Positions 16,506 through 25,188 of a stretch of 64,000 nucleotides of DNA are shown here, piece by piece (the stretch's first letter is position 1; each line of letters starts with the position of its first letter). Origin of the DNA: Mycolicibacterium monacense (GTDB lineage: Bacteria > Actinomycetota > Actinomycetes > Mycobacteriales > Mycobacteriaceae). Location of the stretch: the NCBI RefSeq assembly GCF_010731575.1, contig NZ_AP022617.1, forward strand, positions 1,984,001 through 2,048,000, given 5' to 3'. The notes under the pieces are model-generated. The model made no database searches and was not told the origin of the DNA. It worked only from the letters and a program-made list of their open reading frames with translations. A program made the position numbers and the translations under genes.

Positions 16506-17066
16506 ATGGCCCGCGACGCCGAAGCCACGAGAGCGCGGATCCTCGCTGCGGCAACCGCCGAGTTCTCCGCGCACGGGTATGCGGGTGGCCGGGTTGAGCG
16601 GATCGCCGCTCAGGCGCAGTGCAACGTTCGGATGATCTACGCGTACTACGGCGGCAAGAGCGGCCTGTTCGATGCGACCGTGGCCGACGCGCTGCGTCGC
16701 ATGGCCGAGAACGTCCCCCCGCGTCCCGAGGACCTTGCCGGCTGGGCCGGGGACGTGTTCGATCATCATCAGCGCTTCCCCGAGGTACTCCGGCTGTGTA
16801 TGTGGGCTCAGCTCGAGCGGCCAGAGGCCACTGATGAGCCGCGCGAGGCCTATCGGGACAAGGCGCTTGCCGTCGCGACGGCTGCGGCCCGACCGCTGTC
16901 GGGCGTCGACGTTTTGGTCTTCGTCTACGCCATCGCGCAAGCCTGGCAGCTGTCCCCGAAAGGACTTACCGGACTCGAGGAAAACCGAGCCGGCAGCCAT
17001 GGGGATGCCGCTCGCCGACAATCGGTCGTCACCGCCGTCGAGCGGATGTTGCAAGCCCATTCCTGA
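16506..17066 (+). CDS. TetR family transcriptional regulator
   Basis: A 186-residue TetR regulator. The N-terminal helix-turn-helix (ATRARILAAATAEFSAHGYAGGRVERIAA, then CNVRMIYAYYGGKSGLFDA) covers residues 8-55. The C-terminal domain with HHQRFPEVLRLCMWAQLERP is of the TetR_C family with an actinobacterial DUF1956-like layout. It is divergent from an SDR gene across an operator-like palindrome, so it is probably the repressor of that SDR. The start is the ATG at 16506 after GGGGAGAGG. Confidence 0.88.
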   Translation: MARDAEATRARILAAATAEFSAHGYAGGRVERIAAQAQCNVRMIYAYYGGKSGLFDATVADALRRMAENVPPRPEDLAGWAGDVFDHHQRFPEVLRLCMWAQLERPEATDEPREAYRDKALAVATAAARPLSGVDVLVFVYAIAQAWQLSPKGLTGLEENRAGSHGDAARRQSVVTAVERMLQAHS

Positions 17067-17140
17067 GTCGACCGGGGCAAGGGGAGTCTGACAGTACCCC
17101 CACTACGGGGAACTCCCTGGCGCGCGGAATACCGCCTAAC

Positions 17141-17995
17141 TTGCTGTACATCGGGCTGAAATCGCTGTGCAGGAGGCCCGACCAACGAGAAAGGCGACAC
17201 GTTATAAACAGCAAATTCGCTACGCAGGCAGAGCTTTTCGGGCTCAGTGGTAAACGAGCCCTCGTCACCGGCGGCACCAGGGGAATCGGGATGATGATCG
17301 CGCGCGGGCTCCTTCAGGCGGGTGCCCGCGTGGTCATCAGCTCGCGCAACGCAGAAGCGTGCGCTCACGCGCGGAAGGAGCTGTCCGTATACGGCGACGT
17401 CTGGGCCGTGCCCGCCGATCTGTCCCGGCACGACGAGTGTGAGCGCCTCGCCGACCTTGTCACAGCCGAATCCGGGAAGCTCGACATCCTCGTCAACAAT
17501 GCGGGCGCAATGTGGGACGAGCCGTTGGAGACGTTCCCGGACGAAGCCTGGAACACGGTCATCGACCTCAACCTGAAGTCGCCGTTCTGGCTCGTGCAGG
17601 CGCTGCTGCCGGCGCTCCGCAGCGCCGGTACCGCCGACGATCCTGCGCGGATCATCAACATCGGCAGCATCGCTGCCATACACATCCCCGCGCGGCCCAA
17701 CTACTCGTACTCCAGCAGCAAGGCTGCGCTGCATCAACTCACCAGAGTGCTCGCCAAGGAGCTTGGCCCGCAGCACATCACGGTGAACGCGGTGGCGCCG
17801 GGACCGTTCCCGTCGACGATGATGGCGGCAACCCTCGACGAGTTCGGCGAGGCGATCGCGGCGTCGGCCCCGCTGCGCCGGATCGGCCGCGACGACGACA
17901 TGGCGGGTGTCGCCGTGTTCCTTGCCAGCCGGGCAGGCGCTTACCTCACGGGCGCCATCGTCCCCGTCGACGGAGGGATCGCCACGACCGCGTGA
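17141..17995 (+). CDS. Short-chain dehydrogenase/reductase
   Basis: A 250-residue SDR core preceded by an uncertain start. Motifs present are GKRALVTGGTRGIG, NNAG, Ser in INIGSIA, YSYSSSK with the catalytic Tyr/Lys, and the C-terminal TGAIVPVDGG typical of FabG-like and gluconate-type SDRs. No ATG or GTG is in frame before the core: the only standard codon is TTG at 17141. AGAAAGG at 17188-17194 is an apparent ribosome site 9 bases before an in-frame ATA (17204), so either the TTG is used or the start has decayed to a rare codon. It follows the TetR gene in the same direction. Confidence 0.82.
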   Translation: MLYIGLKSLCRRPDQRERRHVINSKFATQAELFGLSGKRALVTGGTRGIGMMIARGLLQAGARVVISSRNAEACAHARKELSVYGDVWAVPADLSRHDECERLADLVTAESGKLDILVNNAGAMWDEPLETFPDEAWNTVIDLNLKSPFWLVQALLPALRSAGTADDPARIINIGSIAAIHIPARPNYSYSSSKAALHQLTRVLAKELGPQHITVNAVAPGPFPSTMMAATLDEFGEAIAASAPLRRIGRDDDMAGVAVFLASRAGAYLTGAIVPVDGGIATTA

Positions 17996-18038
17996 TACTG
18001 CGGCGACAACGCGTGCGGTGCGGGCCTACGGTGGATGG

Positions 18039-18932
18039 ATGGACTCCACGCTCGATCTGCGCACCGAGATCCGAGAGTTTCTGAGGTCGCGTCGGGCCCG
18101 CATCGCGCCCGAGATGACCGGCCTGCCCGCCTACGGTGGAAGACGTCGAGTCAAGGGTCTGCGTCGAGAGGAGGTGGCGCTCCTCGCCGGGGTCTCGGTC
18201 GAGTACTACGTGCGCATCGAGCGCGGCAGCCTGGCCGGTACCTCCGACGGCGTGCTCGACGCACCAGCCACGGCCCTGCAGCTCGACGAAGCGGAGCGCG
18301 ATCACCTGTTCCATCTCGCACGCCAGTCCGGGACGCCCACCGGTCGACGGCACCCCAAACCTCCCGCGACGGTGCGCCCGGCGCTGCAAGAGGTGCTCGA
18401 CGCCATCACCGGTGCGCCTGCGTTGATCCGCAATGGGCGCCACGACGTGCTCGCCATGAATGGACTTGGTCGCGCGCTGTATTCACCGGTGCTGGCCGAC
18501 CCGCGACGGCCCGCCAACACGGCGCGGTTCGTGTACTTGCACCCCGACGAGGCCGAGGAGTTCTTCGTCGACTACGACCAGGTGGCGCGAAATGCGGCCG
18601 CGGTGCTGCGTATGGAAGTGGGCCGGAATCCTCACGACGAGGAGCTCATCGCTTTGGTCGGCGAATTATCAACGTGCAGTGAGCTGTTCCGTCAACAGTG
18701 GGCATCTCAGGACGTGCGGCTGCACGGATACGGGAGCAAGCGTGTGAACCATCCCGTGGTGGGCCGGCTCGACTTGAACTTCGAGTCCATGGATCTGCCC
18801 ACCGACCCAGGCCTGCACTTGAATGTCTACACCGCGCCCGCAAGAGGTCCGGCCGCTGACAATATGGCCCTGTTGGCGTCGTGGGCCAGTCAAGAGACGC
18901 TGGCGATGGAGCTTCATGCCCCGGGCAGATGA
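18039..18932 (+). CDS. XRE-type regulator with MmyB-like ligand domain
   Basis: A 297-residue regulator. The N-terminal helix-turn-helix (FLRSRRARIAPE, then RVKGLRREEVALLAGVSVEYYVRIERG) lies at residues 12-65. A C-terminal MmyB-like domain follows (ALIRNGRHDVLAMNGLGRALY, FVYLHPDEAEEFFVDYDQVA, VVGRLDLNFESMDLPTDPGL). MmyB is the methylenomycin cluster activator, and such proteins are thought to bind fatty acid-like ligands in a PAS-like pocket. In many actinobacteria the gene neighbours an SDR, as here, where the SDR at 17141-17995 ends 43 bases upstream. The stop overlaps the convergent hydrolase gene by 19 bases. Confidence 0.87.
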   Translation: MDSTLDLRTEIREFLRSRRARIAPEMTGLPAYGGRRRVKGLRREEVALLAGVSVEYYVRIERGSLAGTSDGVLDAPATALQLDEAERDHLFHLARQSGTPTGRRHPKPPATVRPALQEVLDAITGAPALIRNGRHDVLAMNGLGRALYSPVLADPRRPANTARFVYLHPDEAEEFFVDYDQVARNAAAVLRMEVGRNPHDEELIALVGELSTCSELFRQQWASQDVRLHGYGSKRVNHPVVGRLDLNFESMDLPTDPGLHLNVYTAPARGPAADNMALLASWASQETLAMELHAPGR

Positions 18933-19711
18933 CTCAGCCTCCAGCCCGTCCGCGTCAGGGATCCCAATGTCTCGTCGAGCAGATCCAGCACCGCCTGCCA
19001 CGCCCGTGTCGCGTGCACGGCGTGGTATTCCACACCGGGCACGGTGGCAAGGACGTGGGTGGTGCCCCCGGTCAATGAGCCGTCAGGTTGCATCGGAGCG
19101 GCCCAGAAAGCGTGCTTGGCTCCGCCGTAAACGTTTACGCGCCAGTCGACTCCGGCGTTCTGAAGCGCGCTGGCAAACGTGAACAGTTGCCCGGGGGTGC
19201 AGAGCGGGTCTTCGGAGCCTGTACACAGCAGGAAGGCTCCGCCCACGTTCATCCAATCCTCGGTGCGGGCGACTGGCAAGCCTGGATGAATCGCGGCGAG
19301 TGCCTTGAATGGCACTCCCGCGCTGGCAAGTTCCAGGACGATTCGGCCGCCGGCGCCGTATCCGAGCGCTGCGAGCCGGTCGTGGTCAGCACCGGGCACA
19401 GCGAGTAGAACGTCGAGCGCAGCACGGCCGATGGCTTGCATACGGGCCGGATCAGCCATGAGTGGCATGACCCGATCCAGCATCGCTTGCGGGTCACCGA
19501 AGAACGTCCGGCCAGCGTGATAATCCATCGCGAGGGTGATGTAGCCGTGCTCGGCGAGGTTGTCGGCGCGGCCGCGTTGATAGTCATCGAGACCGATTCC
19601 GTCATGCCCTATGAGCACTGCCGGCCAGGGACCCTCGCCGTCAGGCCGCGCCAAGTGGCCGACCATCGTCAGTCCGTCGACTTCGTAGGTGACTTCGCGC
19701 GTGACGACCAT
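18914..19711 (-). CDS. Dienelactone hydrolase family protein lacking the usual nucleophile
   Basis: A 265-residue alpha/beta protein of the dienelactone hydrolase family: PWPAVLIGHDGIGLDDYQRGRAD, ITLAMDYHAG, LLCTGSEDPLC with a candidate catalytic Asp, and GGAKHAFWA with the catalytic His. At the nucleophile elbow, where the family has G-x-C-x-G-G, the sequence reads GYGAGG, so a glycine replaces the Cys/Ser. The Asp and His regions remain. Either the protein is a non-catalytic binder or the nucleophile is supplied elsewhere. It is convergent with the XRE gene, overlapping by 19 bases. Confidence 0.78.
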   Translation of the reverse strand: MVVTREVTYEVDGLTMVGHLARPDGEGPWPAVLIGHDGIGLDDYQRGRADNLAEHGYITLAMDYHAGRTFFGDPQAMLDRVMPLMADPARMQAIGRAALDVLLAVPGADHDRLAALGYGAGGRIVLELASAGVPFKALAAIHPGLPVARTEDWMNVGGAFLLCTGSEDPLCTPGQLFTFASALQNAGVDWRVNVYGGAKHAFWAAPMQPDGSLTGGTTHVLATVPGVEYHAVHATRAWQAVLDLLDETLGSLTRTGWRLSHLPGA

Positions 19712-19813
19712 GCGATCACGTTAACCAGGGATCTGGCACCTCGGTATCGCGTTCGCCCTGGGCTGACCGACCGCCAGGGGCCGACGATCGTGGGGTAGCC
19801 CAACTGGCAGTTG

Positions 19814-20293
19814 CTACCGCGCACCGGTGTCGCCGGTGGTACCGCCGTAGGTGGTGATCTTGTATTCGGTGGCAGCCAGGGAAAGGGTGAGTTCACGGAT
19901 CTGGCGGCGGATGGTGTCGCGGTGTTCGAGCAGCATGTCGAGTCGTTCGGGTACGGTCTGATCGCCGCTGTCGACGAGCGCGATATAGTGCTGTAGATCG
20001 CGGATAGCCATGCCGGACAACCGCATCCGAGTGAGGAAGACAAGCCGACGCACCGCCGCGGGACGGTAGCTGCGGTGGCCGCTGCTGTCGCGGTCCACCT
20101 CGACCAGGCCGACGCGTTCGTAGTAGCGCAGGGTATGCGCGGAGACGTCGAGCAACTCGGCGACCTCGGCGATACTCATCGAAGCGCGGACCTCAGTGGT
20201 GGCGGCGAGGCGATGGATCACCTCGATCGACATCGGACCGTCGATCTCGCCGAGTGAGGCGAGGGCCTTGGTCATCAGGTCGTCGGTGGACAT
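19814..20293 (-). CDS. MerR family transcriptional regulator
   Basis: A 159-residue MerR regulator with an N-terminal extension of about 38 residues. The helix-turn-helix is SIAEVAELLDVSAHTLRYYERVGLVEVDR, the second wing is SYRPAAVRRLVFLTRMRLSGMAIRDLQHYI, and a coiled-coil dimer helix carries LLEHRDTIRRQIREL. No metal-binding cysteines are present, so it belongs to the organic-ligand or redox branch. It is the second gene after an SDR (8 bases apart). The promoter of that pair has the 19-base spacer on which MerR proteins act. Confidence 0.88.
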   Translation of the reverse strand: MSTDDLMTKALASLGEIDGPMSIEVIHRLAATTEVRASMSIAEVAELLDVSAHTLRYYERVGLVEVDRDSSGHRSYRPAAVRRLVFLTRMRLSGMAIRDLQHYIALVDSGDQTVPERLDMLLEHRDTIRRQIRELTLSLAATEYKITTYGGTTGDTGAR

Positions 20294-20301
20294 ACCCGAT
20301 C

Positions 20302-21174
20302 CTAGATCGGACGCATTGAGGCGGGGACGTCGGCGAAGTCGGCGCTGCGCGCAAGCTCAGCCCACTGGCTGACCTCCTCCAGACTGCGTCGATAGGCTGC
20401 GGTGAGCCGCTCGACGGCCTCGGCGCCCAGCGGCAGCCGCAGCGGCACTTCCTCGGAATGGGCCAAGGAGACGATGATCTGAGCGGCCTTGACGGGGTCA
20501 CCTTCCTGGTTCCCGTCCGCGCCGGCCATGTCGGCGCGCACATCGGCCAGGATCTCCCGGTAGGTCGGCGAGACGGCGGTGAAGTCGAGCACGTCGGCGG
20601 TGTTGAACGCGGTGCGGAACCGGCTGGGCTCGACCAGCATCACACCGATCCCGAACCGGGCGACTTCGCCGGCCAAGGCCTCTGACCATCCCTCTAACGC
20701 GAACTTCGACGCCGAGTAAGTGGAGACGCCGGGGAAGGACGTCCGGCCGCCCTGGCTGCTCATCTGCACGATCGTCCCGCCGCCCTGAGCCCGCATGATC
20801 GGTAGTGCCGCACGGACGAGGGCGGCGGGACCGAAGAGGTGCAGGTCCATCAGGTCGCGCAGCTGCGCGTCGGTGACTTCCTCGGCGGCGCCGACGATGG
20901 CGCGTCCGGCGTTGTTCACCAGGACGTCGAGCCGGCCGTAACGCTCGACCGCAGCCTGGACGAGGCCGGCGGCTTTGGTGGTGTCTCGGGCATCGAACTG
21001 GACACTTGTGACGCGATCACCGAAGTTGGTGATCAGGTCGGCCATAGCGTCAGGATTGCGGACTGCGGCCACGACCTGATCGCCCGTGGCAAGGGCGGCC
21101 TCGGCCAGTGCACGTCCGAGTCCCTTCGAGGCTCCGGTGATGATCCAGGTCTGCGATGCCGTAGCTGTTGTCAT
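20302..21174 (-). CDS. Short-chain dehydrogenase/reductase
   Basis: A 290-residue SDR of the atypical long type used in mycobacterial stress operons. The cofactor motif is WIITGASKGLGRALAEAAL, with an Arg after strand 2 (AAVRNP) suggesting NADP, then NNAGRA, Ser in IVQMSSQGG, YSASK and VEPSRFRTAF. The C terminus is a longer helical tail. It is co-transcribed with MerR downstream. The start codon lies 7 bases after a -10 element, so the mRNA is probably leaderless. The substrate is unknown. Confidence 0.88.
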   Translation of the reverse strand: MTTATASQTWIITGASKGLGRALAEAALATGDQVVAAVRNPDAMADLITNFGDRVTSVQFDARDTTKAAGLVQAAVERYGRLDVLVNNAGRAIVGAAEEVTDAQLRDLMDLHLFGPAALVRAALPIMRAQGGGTIVQMSSQGGRTSFPGVSTYSASKFALEGWSEALAGEVARFGIGVMLVEPSRFRTAFNTADVLDFTAVSPTYREILADVRADMAGADGNQEGDPVKAAQIIVSLAHSEEVPLRLPLGAEAVERLTAAYRRSLEEVSQWAELARSADFADVPASMRPI

Positions 21175-21181
21175 GGCCGTG

Positions 21182-21212
21182 ACGTTAGGAGTTCGAGCGC
21201 GCTCGAACGCAA
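21182..21212 (-). promoter_or_regulatory. MerR-type promoter with 19-base spacer and palindromic operator
   Basis: On the minus strand a -35 box TTGCGT (21212-21207) and a -10 box TAACGT (21187-21182) are separated by 19 bases, the abnormally long spacer typical of MerR-activated promoters. The perfect 18-base palindrome GTTCGAGCGCGCTCGAAC (21191-21208) fills the spacer. The -10 ends 7 bases before the SDR ATG, so transcription would start at or next to the start codon. The MerR gene is the second gene of this unit, implying autoregulation. Confidence 0.75.
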
Positions 21213-21448
21213 GCTCGACCCCAGCAGGGTCGCGAAGGCGGCCCGTCGATCCGCAGCGGGGCGGGGGTCCGCACCTGGCGGTTCATATTCGTCCGCGCGC
21301 TTGCTGCCTCCGCCAGTGGCTACCGGACACGAGGGAGTCTGACTCGCGTGCGACGGGTTGGGTACCGAGACTGGGGTTGTCAGGGCTGCGTGCGGGGAGT
21401 CGTGCGTAATTGGCCGCAAATGACTGGTCGTAGGCGGACAATTGCTCC

Positions 21449-21595
21449 ATGTCCTCTGCAGTATGGATCGTCGTCGCGGTGTTCGCGGTCGGTACTGTCG
21501 CCGGCGGGTTGCTGGGAATCAGGGCCTGGTTGCAGAAGCCGGCGCCGCCCGAGGTTATCGAAGCTGCGCACCGCGACGACGACGAAACGGACTGA
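21449..21595 (+). CDS. Small single-span membrane protein
   Basis: A 48-residue open frame starting ATG at 21449: a single hydrophobic segment (VWIVVAVFAVGTVAGGLLGI), a short basic stretch, then an acidic tail ending HRDDDETD. Composition and layout are those of a small inner-membrane protein with a cytoplasmic C terminus. No family is recognised. It lies alone between the SDR promoter and the catabolic region. Confidence 0.45.
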   Translation: MSSAVWIVVAVFAVGTVAGGLLGIRAWLQKPAPPEVIEAAHRDDDETD

Positions 21596-21669
21596 CGCCA
21601 TCACGTTGGGCCGCAGAGCAGCACATCTTCGTGGTGACGCGCCATATTCGTTTATGTCGACATTCCTCC

Positions 21670-21710
21670 CGATACGCAGCAGTGCATCACTGAAATGTGG
21701 CTGGGGGAGG
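21670..21710 (+). repeat. Dispersed 41-bp repeat, copy 1
   Basis: This 41-base segment, starting CGATACGCAGCAG, matches the segment at 38327-38367 in 33 of 41 positions without gaps. A shared GCCATATTC lies upstream of each copy (21641 and 38315), with 17 extra bases in this copy. Both copies are on the plus strand in gene-free DNA just outside the catabolic island. Neither encodes a recognisable peptide. Confidence 0.5.
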
Positions 21711-21778
21711 CCTTCTGGGACTATCGCTTGCAGGTCTCAGGTCAGAGAAGCCGACGGCGTCATCGCCTCGTTGATCGA

Positions 21779-23614
21779 TCAGAAGGCTTCTTCGGCCAAC
21801 TCCATCACGCCGTAGTCCTCCGCCTCGACCGCAGCGCGGATCGCCAATATGCCGGGCAGTGCTGTGCGAGCGAAGAACCGTGCCGAGGTGATCTTGCCGT
21901 TGTAGAACTGTCGGCCCTGGTCTGAGTGCGCTTGCAACAGCGCGTCGTTGGCCACCTTCGCCTGCCATAGCAGCAGCCAGCCGATCACGAGATCGCCGAG
22001 TGCGAAGAGCAAGGGCACCGATCCCAAACCCGTTCTGTACACCTCGGTGGGCTCCTCACGCGCCGCGTCGAAATGCCCGCGCAGCGTGTGGACCATCGAT
22101 CGGATGTCCTCTATCGCAGTCGCCAGCAGCGCTCGCTCCTGCTGGAACGTTGAGCCGCCCGCGGATTCGGTGAACTTGACGATGAGCCCCAGTACATGGT
22201 CGAGGGTCTGCCCGTCGTCCCGGATGATTTTGCGAAACAACAAGTCCTGTGCCTGAATGGCGGTGGTCCCCTCGTACAGGGTGTTGATCAGGCAGTCCCT
22301 GACATACTGCTCCATCGGATAGTCCTGGAGGTAACCAGATCCGCCGAACATCTGCAGGCTGAGTTTGAGTGTGTCGTAAGCCCGTTCTGAACTGACCGCT
22401 TTGACGACGGGTAGCAGCAGGTCGTTGATCTTGGCGGCGAGCTCCGGTTCGGCGTGCGACACGCTGCGGGCCAGCTGAGGAACGGCGTCCTGGTGGACGG
22501 CGGTGAACAGGTACAGCGCCCGCAGCCCTTCGGCATAGGACTTCTGCGTTAACAGCGAGCGCCGTACTTCCGGATGGCGGATGATCGGTACCCGGGGCGC
22601 GGTCTTGTCGGAGGTGCGGGTCAGATCAGGTCCCTGAATGCGCGTCTTGGCGTAGTCGAGTGCGCTGAGGTAGCCGGTCGACAGCATCCCCGTCGACATC
22701 ACGCCGGTGCCCATCCGTGCGTTCTCCATCACCTTGAACATCTGGGCGATACCGTTGTGGACATCGCCCACCAACCAGCCGATCGCGGGTTGGTCTCCGC
22801 CGAAGGTGATCTCGCAGGTTGGGGAAGACTTGATGCCCATTTTGTGCTCGACCCCGGTGACGTAAACACCGTTGCGGGAGGTGATCTGCATCGTCGCGGG
22901 GTCGAACAGATGCTTCGGGACGAAGAACATGCTCAGTCCCTTGGTCCCTGGGCCGGCTCCTTGGGGCCGGGCCAGGACGAGGTGGAAGATGTTCTCCGCG
23001 GTGTCACCTACGTCGCCGCCGGAGATGAAGCGTTTGACGCCGGTGATGTGCCAGGTCCCGTCCGACTGTTCGACTGCTTTGGTGACCCCGGCGCCGACGT
23101 CGGAGCCGGCGTCCGGTTCCGTGAGCACCATGGTTCCCGCCCAACCCCGCTCCATGGCGACGGCGGCCCAACGCCGTTGTTCGGGCGTGCCGACCTCCCA
23201 CAGGGCGGCCGCCATCTCCGGCCCGAGGTTGAAGAAGGCCGCGGACAGGTTGGCTGAGTGCAGGATCTCCCGGACCGCCCACACCATCGGCATCGGCGCG
23301 AGCGTGCTCCCGATGTCCTCGGGAATACCCAGCCGCCACCAGCCTGCCTCTTTGAGTGCGAGAACCGATTTGCGCAGCGGATCGGTGACGACGACCTCGT
23401 GGGAGGCGGCGTCGAACCGGATCGGGTGTCGGTCGGCCTGCACGTAGGATTCGGCCAGTGGGCCTTCGGCAAGGCGGACAACCTCTTCGAAGATGTGGCG
23501 CACCGTCTCGGTGTCGAGATCGCCGTAACAGCCGTCGTCGAGCAGTCGGTCAACACCGAGGACCTCGAAAAGGTTGAACTCGATATCTCGGACGTTGGGG
23601 CGGAAGTGTGTCAT
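21779..23614 (-). CDS. Acyl-CoA dehydrogenase (FadE-type, long form)
   Basis: A 611-residue acyl-CoA dehydrogenase of the long form. Its N-terminal extension is about 60-70 residues. Later blocks are MVLTEPDAGSDVGAG (FAD binding) and the middle domain with FISGGDVGD and GIKSSPTCEITF. The catalytic base is the Glu in INTLYEGTTAIQAQDLL, and a C-terminal helical extension follows. It introduces an alpha,beta double bond in an acyl-CoA using FAD. It is third in the unit hpaC-hpaB-acd, 40 bases after hpaB. Its role in an aromatic pathway is not obvious; it may handle a side-chain acyl-CoA. Confidence 0.9.
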   Translation of the reverse strand: MTHFRPNVRDIEFNLFEVLGVDRLLDDGCYGDLDTETVRHIFEEVVRLAEGPLAESYVQADRHPIRFDAASHEVVVTDPLRKSVLALKEAGWWRLGIPEDIGSTLAPMPMVWAVREILHSANLSAAFFNLGPEMAAALWEVGTPEQRRWAAVAMERGWAGTMVLTEPDAGSDVGAGVTKAVEQSDGTWHITGVKRFISGGDVGDTAENIFHLVLARPQGAGPGTKGLSMFFVPKHLFDPATMQITSRNGVYVTGVEHKMGIKSSPTCEITFGGDQPAIGWLVGDVHNGIAQMFKVMENARMGTGVMSTGMLSTGYLSALDYAKTRIQGPDLTRTSDKTAPRVPIIRHPEVRRSLLTQKSYAEGLRALYLFTAVHQDAVPQLARSVSHAEPELAAKINDLLLPVVKAVSSERAYDTLKLSLQMFGGSGYLQDYPMEQYVRDCLINTLYEGTTAIQAQDLLFRKIIRDDGQTLDHVLGLIVKFTESAGGSTFQQERALLATAIEDIRSMVHTLRGHFDAAREEPTEVYRTGLGSVPLLFALGDLVIGWLLLWQAKVANDALLQAHSDQGRQFYNGKITSARFFARTALPGILAIRAAVEAEDYGVMELAEEAF

Positions 23615-23654
23615 CTGCGCGCTTTCTGTTGACCAATCAAAGGGGCTGGCCGCA

Positions 23655-25160
23655 TCAGAGGGCCAGTGTGGCGACGCGCTCGCTGCACGTGTCGTGGGGC
23701 AGATTCGCTCGACCTTCGTTCAGCAGCTTTCGGATCCGCTCGCGGGCCGGGTCACGGTCGTAGCCGTTCACCAGAGCCCCGGCCATACGTACCGGGTCGC
23801 CGAAGAAGAAGTACTCGTAGAGCGCTTGCCGGCTGGAGAACCCGGAAATCGAGGCGTCGAAGGCCAGCTTGAACAGCTGGACCCGGTCGGTGCCGTTGAC
23901 CGTCGCGCCTTGCAGGTATTGCTCGATGTCGTCGCGGGCATCCGAGGCGATGTCGGCCTCACCGGGCAGCGCCATCAGGCCGGAGGCGCTGAACTTGCGA
24001 ATGATCTGCGGAAAACGTTGTGACACTTTCGGATACCAGTTGCGAGCGGCGTTGAGAGTTTCCCACCGCGGCAGGTACACACCCCAGTCGTTGATAGCTC
24101 CGTCGGCTTCGGCCGCGCGGAGCAACGCCCTCCCGATTTCGAGGTCGACGATGAGTTCGGCCAGGTCCTCCTGAATGTGCTGGAAGCCTTCGATTCCGAT
24201 CGCGGCACCGATCTCCGACGCCAGACCGAGGAAGAACTCGGTCTTGGCGACGGTGCGCGTCACGACCTGATGGGTCATCAACGCCCCCGCGCCGGTCTCG
24301 GCGTAGAAGGCGTTGCACAACTCGGGGTGTCCGAGCATGAAGACGCGGTCATTGGGCACGAAGACGTCGTCGAAAACCACCACCGCATCCATCTCCTCAT
24401 ACCGGGCGGCCAGCGGCTCGTCAAAAGTGCTGCCGCCGTTGTGGAGTGATCCTCGGCAGAGGTAGCGCAAACCGGGTGCGTCGTTCTGGATCGCGAACGC
24501 GTAGCTGTACGGGGCATCCTCCGGTGTTCCGCGTAATACGGTGGAGGGGAAGACCAGCAGCTCGTCGGCAATCGGAGCCACGGTGGCCAGCATCCGAGCA
24601 CCGCGCACGACGATGCCGTCCGGCCGCTCCTCGACGATCCGTGCGGCGAGCTGTCCGCCACCCTGCTGACTGCCGGTCAAGGATCGGTTGACCTGCGGCG
24701 GTATCAACGTGTGGGTGGCCAGCAGATCGTTCTCCCGTGCGTACTCGTAGTAGTTCGCGATCCTTTCACCGAATTTCGGGTCCGCCTTGGCGAACCATGT
24801 CTGCGCAGCACCGAGCGCAGTGAGCGAGCTGCTCATGTAGTCCCCGCTGCGGCCCAGGAAACCGTTGGTCTCGTCAGCCCATGCCTGGATCGCTACGCGG
24901 CGGCGCTTGAGATCCTCGACCGAACGCGGCACCAGGAAGGACGCATTGACCAGGTCGCCGGTGGTGGGGGAGGTGAAGGTCAGCTGATCCTGGTAACGCG
25001 GGTCATGCTGCATGTCAAACAGTTTCGCGTAAGTACGGGCGACATCACGGAACGCCGGATGCTCCGCGACGTTCTCGCTGACCACCTCACCGTCGATCAC
25101 GATGTGGGGGCGCATGGCGTTGATCTTGTCCAGGAACTGCGCTCCGGTACGGATGCCCAT
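23655..25160 (-). CDS. hpaB: 4-hydroxyphenylacetate 3-monooxygenase, oxygenase component
   Basis: A 501-residue group D flavin monooxygenase of the HpaB family that ortho-hydroxylates a phenol using FADH2 and oxygen. Residues Arg104, Tyr108 (GRSGDYMS) and His150 (THTLIPPQ) occupy positions equivalent to the substrate- and oxygen-binding residues of thermophilic HpaB. The C-terminal FFFGDPVRMAGALVNGYDRD is characteristic. The ATG at 25160 is chosen because the usual family N terminus (GIRTGAQFLDKIN) begins there. It is 28 bases after hpaC. Given hpaD and hpaE across the divergent promoter, 4-hydroxyphenylacetate is the likely substrate. Confidence 0.9.
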   Translation of the reverse strand: MGIRTGAQFLDKINAMRPHIVIDGEVVSENVAEHPAFRDVARTYAKLFDMQHDPRYQDQLTFTSPTTGDLVNASFLVPRSVEDLKRRRVAIQAWADETNGFLGRSGDYMSSSLTALGAAQTWFAKADPKFGERIANYYEYARENDLLATHTLIPPQVNRSLTGSQQGGGQLAARIVEERPDGIVVRGARMLATVAPIADELLVFPSTVLRGTPEDAPYSYAFAIQNDAPGLRYLCRGSLHNGGSTFDEPLAARYEEMDAVVVFDDVFVPNDRVFMLGHPELCNAFYAETGAGALMTHQVVTRTVAKTEFFLGLASEIGAAIGIEGFQHIQEDLAELIVDLEIGRALLRAAEADGAINDWGVYLPRWETLNAARNWYPKVSQRFPQIIRKFSASGLMALPGEADIASDARDDIEQYLQGATVNGTDRVQLFKLAFDASISGFSSRQALYEYFFFGDPVRMAGALVNGYDRDPARERIRKLLNEGRANLPHDTCSERVATLAL

Positions 25161-25188
25161 GATTGGTCTCTTTCGTCGATGTGGTGGC

